This document shows positions 5,791 through 9,403 of a stretch of 9,403 bases of DNA, one piece after another; within the stretch, counting starts at the first letter, position 1, and every line of letters starts with the position of its first letter. A program made the position numbers and the translations under genes. The notes under the pieces were generated by a model. The model saw only the letters and a list, made by a program, of their open reading frames with translations. It was not told the origin of the DNA and did no database searches. The stretch is from Actinomycetota bacterium (GTDB lineage: Bacteria; Actinomycetota; Actinomycetes; S36-B12), in NCBI GenBank assembly GCA_027729865.1, contig JAQCBM010000058.1, forward strand, positions 1 through 9,403. Direction: 5' to 3'.

Positions 5791-5898
5791 CTACATCTGA
5801 ATGGAGCTAATCCAGGGCGTGGGTTCGGCCTTTGACGCCACAAGTATGAAGAGGATTGTCACGATGAATCCGACGAGTGGGATCAGCAGGACCCAAAA
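5791..5898 (-). pseudogene. Likely C-terminal membrane-helix remnant
   Basis: The minus strand reads SRFWVLLIPLVGFIVTILFI, then LVASKAEPTPWISSIQM and a TAG at 5791-5793. This is an unmistakable membrane helix flanked by Arg and Lys. The 'FWVLLIPLVGFIV' form followed by a Ser-Lys turn recalls the last helix of DUF805-type proteins, though the usual Asn-Arg-Tyr-Gly ending is absent. A stop codon lies only three codons upstream in frame and there is no start codon, so it is not a translatable gene as it stands. I read it as another 3' fragment; a chance hydrophobic frame is possible. Confidence 0.35.
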
Positions 5899-5961
5899 CC
5901 TCGAGGGCTACTTGAGGTGAAGCGACGGTGCCCGATATGGCTTTCACTTTGAGGCATCGCT

Positions 5962-6543
5962 CTAAGTGTCGTCGTTGCCGTCGCTTACCGAGCAATTCAC
6001 TAGGCCGTATGTGCCGTCAGCACTCTGGCGGGCCACTACCTCTCCGTCAACCTTCAACAAGCACGTCGTCGTGGTTGAGGTTGCTGCACCCATGCCGGTC
6101 ACGGAGAGCTTGGTTAGGTCAAATCCTTCGGTTTTCGGTAGTTGGATCATGTGCGCGAAGGGCGGAGGTGATCCAAGGCTCTCCATCATGATCGGAGCAC
6201 CGTCAACGACGTCTACATAGGAAAGGTGCGTCACGCTCATACCGTCGGTAGTGACTGCGTACTCGATCGTGATCATGTTTGGGTCGGACGCGGAGACTTC
6301 TGCGGAGGTGCGAAGTTGGGTGGCTGAATCAGCAGATTGCGGACTATTGGCGGCAGAAGCCAGAGGATCAGGCGCGTTCTCTTGAACAAGCCAGAGGGAT
6401 CCTGCACCAAAAATGGCACCGATCGCGAAGCTCGCAGTCGCCACTCCGGCTACGCGAGAGCTGACCACGGCGTTTAGACGCGATGATGCTTGGGTCGGTT
6501 CCACGTCGGGTCCATGCGTGGCTTGGCCTACTGTTCGCTTCAT
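5962..6543 (-). CDS. MmpS-like membrane-anchored extracytoplasmic protein
   Basis: From the ATG at 6543 the protein has 193 residues. A hydrophilic N-terminal stretch is followed by a membrane helix at about 31-53 and a Ser/Ala-rich linker to about residue 88. The outer domain resembles MmpS: ITIEYAVTTDG at 91-101, a HLSYVDVVDG strand at 106-115, IQLPK at 133-137, then a Cys at 161 in CLLKVDGEVVARQSADGTYG and a second Cys at 184. In mycobacteria MmpS partners the MmpL lipid and siderophore exporters; no MmpL gene lies in this window. The frame stays open upstream to 6648, but those codons overlap the divergent lipase, so 6543 is preferred. A TACGAT box 13 bases before the ATG on this strand could serve as -10. 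The family call rests on the VDGxV and SYxDV patterns and the Cys pair. Confidence 0.6.
   Translation of the reverse strand: MKRTVGQATHGPDVEPTQASSRLNAVVSSRVAGVATASFAIGAIFGAGSLWLVQENAPDPLASAANSPQSADSATQLRTSAEVSASDPNMITIEYAVTTDGMSVTHLSYVDVVDGAPIMMESLGSPPPFAHMIQLPKTEGFDLTKLSVTGMGAATSTTTTCLLKVDGEVVARQSADGTYGLVNCSVSDGNDDT
6529..6534 (+). promoter_or_regulatory. -10 box of a leaderless promoter for the secretory lipase
   Basis: TACTGT fits the TANNNT consensus and ends seven bases before the ATG at 6542, the distance expected if transcription begins at the start codon. There is no Shine-Dalgarno sequence. The box lies inside the first codons of the divergent MmpS-like gene. No good -35 match was found. 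Confidence 0.5.
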
Positions 6544-7774
6544 GCGTTTCGTCCGGATCGTAGGCATCGTGACGGTTGCGGTGGTTGTGGCGGCGTCGTT
6601 GTTCGGGATTGCCCGGCTGGGAGCGAACTGGGAGGAGAACCGTGCCATGCAATCAAGCCTCGATCCGTTCTACGCACCACCGGATCCGATCCCGAGTGAA
6701 CTCGGCACGGTTATTCGCGCTGAGCCTCTGGATATCGAAGTGGCAGGCGGTTCGGCGCAACGCATTCTGTATGTGTCCGAGCGGCCTGACGGAACGAGAG
6801 CCGTTTCCGGCGGGATGATCTTCATCCCCGATTCACCAGCGCCACCGGAAGGTCGGCCGGTTGTGGCGTGGGAGCACGGCACCTTGGGCATGGGTGATGC
6901 CTGCGTTCCGTCGCGTTCGAAGAATCCAATAGCGGACATGTTCACTTTCGTGGGGCCGATGATGGACCAGGGCTGGGTCATCGTGGCAACGGATTACGTC
7001 GGGTTGGGAACGCCCGGTCCGAATCAGTACTTGATCGCGCAGTCCGAAGTGCGCGATGTGGTGAACGCGGTGCGCGCGGCGCAGAAGATGCCCGAAGCAG
7101 CGGCGGGAAATAGATACGCAACGTTCGGGCATTCCCAGGGCGGACATGCGTCGATTTGGACAGGTCACCTCGGTCAGGAGTATGCCCCGGAGTTGGAGTT
7201 GGTAGGCGTAGCAGCAGCGGCTCCGGCATTGAACCTTTCGGAGATTGCTTCTGCGCAATGGGACACGGCTGTGGGGTGGGTGATCGGTTCGGATCTTGTT
7301 GAGTCGTGGCCCACTTACTACCCGAACCTGCCGATCGATTCGATCCTGTCTCGAGCCGGGCGCAGCGCTAGCGCGCGGTTGGCTGCCGAGTGCATCAAGG
7401 AGTCGGGTCTCGAAGCTCTGGCCCGCGAGAAGTTCGGACAGCAGATTTTCGCCGTAAATCCACTTACCGATCAGGCGTGGAGTGACGCCATGTTGGATCA
7501 GACTCCGCCGGTGATGCCTGCGGACATGCCAGTGTTCATCGCTCAAGGAACAGCGGATGAAGTTGTGCTGCCATGGCCGAACGCGATGATTCAGGAGCGA
7601 TGGTGCGAAGGTGGCGCGACGGTGAGCTTCTTATGGATGGGGGACGTCAACCACGAACAGGCTGCCCACGTTTCGGGCCCTGCCGCTGTCGAGTGGATCG
7701 CCGATCGTTTCGCAGGGCGACCGGCACCACGCACATGCGATGTGGCCCCACCAGTTGCTCCCCGTCGTCCATAG
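6542..7774 (+). CDS. Secretory-lipase-type alpha/beta hydrolase
   Basis: A 410-residue exported hydrolase of the LIP type (PF03583-like). Residues 1-27 form a signal peptide or signal anchor (MRFVRIVGIVTVAVVVAASL). Next come VVAWEHGTLGMGD at 107-119, the DYVGLGTPG segment at 151-159, the nucleophile elbow GHSQGG at 196-201 (Ser198), the acid in GTADEVVLP (Asp339) and a His in DVNHEQAAH (His371 or His376), so the catalytic triad is complete. Four cysteines (121, 284, 355, 399) could form disulfides outside the cell. Relatives hydrolyse triacylglycerols or other esters; the substrate here is unknown. The frame is open back to 6413, but the start at 6542 is chosen because it begins the signal peptide and follows TACTGT by seven bases. 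Its start overlaps that of the MmpS-like gene. Confidence 0.85.
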   Translation: MRFVRIVGIVTVAVVVAASLFGIARLGANWEENRAMQSSLDPFYAPPDPIPSELGTVIRAEPLDIEVAGGSAQRILYVSERPDGTRAVSGGMIFIPDSPAPPEGRPVVAWEHGTLGMGDACVPSRSKNPIADMFTFVGPMMDQGWVIVATDYVGLGTPGPNQYLIAQSEVRDVVNAVRAAQKMPEAAAGNRYATFGHSQGGHASIWTGHLGQEYAPELELVGVAAAAPALNLSEIASAQWDTAVGWVIGSDLVESWPTYYPNLPIDSILSRAGRSASARLAAECIKESGLEALAREKFGQQIFAVNPLTDQAWSDAMLDQTPPVMPADMPVFIAQGTADEVVLPWPNAMIQERWCEGGATVSFLWMGDVNHEQAAHVSGPAAVEWIADRFAGRPAPRTCDVAPPVAPRRP

Positions 7775-7821
7775 CCAAGGAATTCAACTTTCGTATTCCC
7801 ACGGAACTGGGACACTTCAGT

Positions 7822-8253
7822 GTGACCAAAAGCCGCGTACTCGCGATTCTCCTGAGCCTGGCTGTCCTGATTCCATTTACAGGACAGACGGCTGCCGCTG
7901 ATGTCTCAACTGGGCGATGGGATTCGAATTCCCTGCGGGATAACCGGATCGGCTACTACATGACCCTGGAGCCCTCACCGATCGGTGAGGACTCCTACTC
8001 AGGAGCCCTGCGTTTCGCCTACCGGGATGGCCGCAAAGGACCTCGCATGCCTTTTGCCGCGACGATCCAAGGTGATGAAGTAGTGATGCGTGCGAAGAAG
8101 GGTCGCTTCGATCGTGGGCGTGGATCACTGCGGGGTGAGCTTTCTTCGGATGGGTCGACGTTAACGCTGACCAATTGTCAGGATCGATTGCGGTTAGTGA
8201 TGTCCTGGGCCCTCGATTCGGACTGCGTGTTCACTGCATCCCGCGTCAACTAG
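7822..8253 (+). CDS. Small exported protein of unknown function
   Basis: The GTG at 7822 gives a 143-residue protein with a clean signal peptide: MTKSRVLAILLSLAVLIPFT, then a likely cleavage after Ala-Ala-Ala near residue 26. The mature part is about 117 residues, rich in strands and Gly/Arg turns (TGRWDSNSLRDNRIGYYMTL, then FAYRDGRKGP, then RGELSSDGSTLTLTNCQ). It has two cysteines (119 and 135) that could pair. No domain is recognised; the Trp/Tyr and Gly spacing suggests a small beta-barrel or beta-sandwich, which is inference. The frame is open far upstream inside the lipase, but no ATG or GTG after the lipase stop fits better. It follows the lipase by 47 bases and may be co-transcribed with it. 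Confidence 0.7.
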   Translation: MTKSRVLAILLSLAVLIPFTGQTAAADVSTGRWDSNSLRDNRIGYYMTLEPSPIGEDSYSGALRFAYRDGRKGPRMPFAATIQGDEVVMRAKKGRFDRGRGSLRGELSSDGSTLTLTNCQDRLRLVMSWALDSDCVFTASRVN

Positions 8254-8256
8254 GCT
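8251..8256 (+). promoter_or_regulatory. -10 box overlapping the upstream stop codon
   Basis: TAGGCT matches TANNNT and begins with the TAG stop codon of the exported-protein gene, ending eight bases before the GTG of the thioesterase at 8265. As there is no Shine-Dalgarno sequence, a leaderless transcript starting at or near that GTG is likely. The same three bases would act as both stop codon and promoter. Confidence 0.4.
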
Positions 8257-8264
8257 CTTGCAGC

Positions 8265-8711
8265 GTGACTTCTGCTAGACCGAGCATTCAGGAGCGCTTG
8301 TATCCGCAATCAACCTGTTTCGGCTGTGGTCAGGCGAATGGTGATGGTTTGCAGTTGAAGAGTTACGTTGCAAACGACGGTGTTGTCGCAACGTTTGTGC
8401 CCAAAGACGTGCACAGCAACGGGATGGGCAGCCTGAACGGCGGCATCATCGCAACGATTCTCGACTGCCACTCCGGAGCAGCGGTACTGCTCGACTCTGC
8501 TGGCGATGACGATGAATTAACAGATTTCTGGGTGACTGCCGGCCTTGAGCTGCGCTACCGGCTTCCAACCTTCCTGGCGCACCCGTGCGAACTTCACGCA
8601 CACATAACCGAGCGGACGGACAGTTCGCTTCTCGTCTCGGCAACCTTGAAGTCCGAAGGCAAAGTCCGCGTGCAGGCGCAATCCCGCTGGGCGCGCTTGC
8701 CCCAACGCTGA
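8265..8711 (+). CDS. PaaI-like hotdog-fold thioesterase
   Basis: From the GTG at 8265 the protein has 148 residues, the usual size for single-hotdog thioesterases (4HBT, PF03061). It opens with the Cys-rich CFGCGQANGDGLQL signature at 18-31, seen in a PaaI-like subgroup, continues with HSNGMGSLNGGIIATILDCH at 50-69 (the hotdog central helix with its Gly-Gly and Asp67), and ends with LELRYRLPTFL, an ITERTDSSLLVSATL strand pair and a WARLP end. Such enzymes hydrolyse acyl-CoA or related thioesters in the cytoplasm; the acyl group cannot be inferred. An upstream in-frame ATG at 8175 lies inside the previous gene and would add 30 unrelated residues, so the GTG is preferred. The downstream GAP gene starts nine bases after its stop, indicating co-transcription. 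Confidence 0.85.
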   Translation: MTSARPSIQERLYPQSTCFGCGQANGDGLQLKSYVANDGVVATFVPKDVHSNGMGSLNGGIIATILDCHSGAAVLLDSAGDDDELTDFWVTAGLELRYRLPTFLAHPCELHAHITERTDSSLLVSATLKSEGKVRVQAQSRWARLPQR

Positions 8712-8720
8712 GTTCACGTT

Positions 8721-9403
8721 GTGATCCCCCTCCTCGTAACCGTCATCCCCCTGGGTCTGGCGGCTGCGGTTCGCCCGGGCCTGTTCGCGCTGCAGTTGCT
8801 GATCGTCGGCCAACCGCACTGGTGGCCGAGGGCCCGCGCGTTCGCGATAGGAGCAGCAGTTCCGCTGTTGCTGTTCGGGGCGCTCGTCTTCCTGGGCTTC
8901 AATCAACTACCGAAACCAGAACCTGGTTCGCTCGACGTTCTCGGCATCAGCCTGCGGACAATCCTTGGAATCGCATTCCTGGCAGCTGCAGTCTGGTTAC
9001 TCATCTCACACCCGAAACTCGAGCAGAAGTCTGCGGACTACCTGAAGAGCAAGGCCACTGGTGGATCGGCGAGGGATTTCTTCCTTCTCGGTCTAGTGAT
9101 GAACGGTAAGTCCATCACGAGTTTCGCTTTGCTTCTGCCGGCTTTGCACGATGTCGCAACGTCCCGGGAGAGAGTGGTCTGGAATGCGCTTGCATTGGTG
9201 CTTCTGTACGCGCTTGTCTTCACCACACTGTGGTTACCTGTTGTGCTCGCTGTTGTTCTTGGGCGACGAAACAGCGGTGCTCTCGCCAAAATCTCGGATT
9301 ACGTCCTGCGCCATAACTTCACGATCTTGGGTGTCATGTTCCTTATGGTTGGGCTGTACCTGACCGGTAGCGCTGCGGTTCTCATCGCGTTCGTCAACAG
9401 ACT
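8721..9403 (+). CDS. GAP/Sap-family membrane protein, runs off the right edge
   Basis: Reading from GTG 8721 gives an open frame of 227 codons to the window end. It begins MIPLLVTVIPLGLAAAVRPG and has about five membrane helices in view. The family-like N-terminus (Pro-Leu, then 'AAxRPG', then QLLIVG), a cytoplasmic loop with DYLKSKATGG before FFLLGLVMNGKSITSFALLL, and the later VVWNALALVLLYALVFTT helix point to the GAP family (PF11139, sulfolipid-1-addressing protein Sap and glycopeptidolipid-addressing protein). In mycobacteria these proteins help deliver surface lipids. No ribosome binding site is visible. The nine-base gap after the thioesterase suggests translational coupling. The 3' end is outside the window. 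Confidence 0.7.
   Translation, partial: MIPLLVTVIPLGLAAAVRPGLFALQLLIVGQPHWWPRARAFAIGAAVPLLLFGALVFLGFNQLPKPEPGSLDVLGISLRTILGIAFLAAAVWLLISHPKLEQKSADYLKSKATGGSARDFFLLGLVMNGKSITSFALLLPALHDVATSRERVVWNALALVLLYALVFTTLWLPVVLAVVLGRRNSGALAKISDYVLRHNFTILGVMFLMVGLYLTGSAAVLIAFVNR

Noticed and set aside
6413..6541. N-terminal extension of the lipase upstream of 6542
   Set aside because: It is antisense to the MmpS-like membrane helix, has no ribosome binding site, and would bury the signal peptide internally.
5962..6648. Longer MmpS-like protein starting at 6648 or 6567
   Set aside because: The added N-terminal residues are Thr/Arg-rich and are the antisense of the lipase signal peptide; 6543 gives a sensible cytoplasmic stretch before the membrane helix.
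7573..7821. N-terminal extension of the exported protein into the lipase gene
   Set aside because: The extension is an out-of-frame reading of the lipase C-terminus and would displace the signal peptide from the N-terminus.
7919..7933. Near-palindrome GGGATTCGAATTCCC
   Set aside because: It is imperfect, single, and lies inside the coding region of the exported protein; no operator role is supported.
1..9403. tRNA, rRNA, CRISPR array, insertion sequence or phage genes
   Set aside because: None was seen: no tRNA arm signatures, no regularly spaced repeats, no transposase, integrase or terminase-like frames on either strand.

Overview
The window looks like chromosomal DNA from a high-GC Actinomycetota. 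Several genes use GTG starts. At least three genes appear leaderless, with a TANNNT -10 box 6-8 bases before the start codon. The gene families also fit: FUSC, DUF6159-like, MmpS-like, the GAP/Sap 'sulfolipid-addressing' family, and DUF1566 tails of the type I associate with planktonic freshwater actinobacteria. Genus or family cannot be fixed from the sequence alone.

Layout. (1) 1-1137: the possible first codons of a minus-strand gene leaving the left edge, then a complete FUSC-family membrane protein. (2) 1147-4697: a gene-poor, scarred region. It holds the 3' part of a purine-type phosphoribosyltransferase, the 3' part of a DUF6159-like membrane protein, one complete DUF805 membrane protein, two separate DUF1566 C-terminal tails, a short truncated ORF, one small intact-looking membrane protein, the 3' third of an acetolactate-synthase-like ThDP enzyme, and a TAP-like alpha/beta hydrolase that keeps only its 'NPGGPG' segment and its C-terminus. 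The fragments meet at very tight junctions, often head to head. (3) 4851-5528: a complete AIM24/TIGR00266 protein on the minus strand. (4) 5529-5961: a mostly non-coding stretch with one likely membrane-protein tail. (5) 5962-9403: a dense, healthy block. It has an MmpS-like envelope protein (minus) whose start codon overlaps that of a divergent secretory-lipase-type hydrolase (plus), then a small exported protein, a hotdog thioesterase and a GAP-family membrane protein that runs off the right edge.

How the parts fit. The right-hand block has an envelope/lipid flavour (MmpS-like, exported lipase/esterase, acyl-thioesterase, GAP/Sap-type membrane protein), but no MmpL transporter is present, so a shared lipid-export role is inference only. 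The centre is best read as a locus of repeated deletion or rearrangement rather than a working operon. I see no CRISPR array, tRNA, rRNA, transposase, integrase or reverse transcriptase, and I do not claim a new functional system. The most unusual signals are the mosaic of tightly joined gene tails, the two DUF1566 tails cut at the same point of the domain, and the CATG start overlap at 6541-6544.
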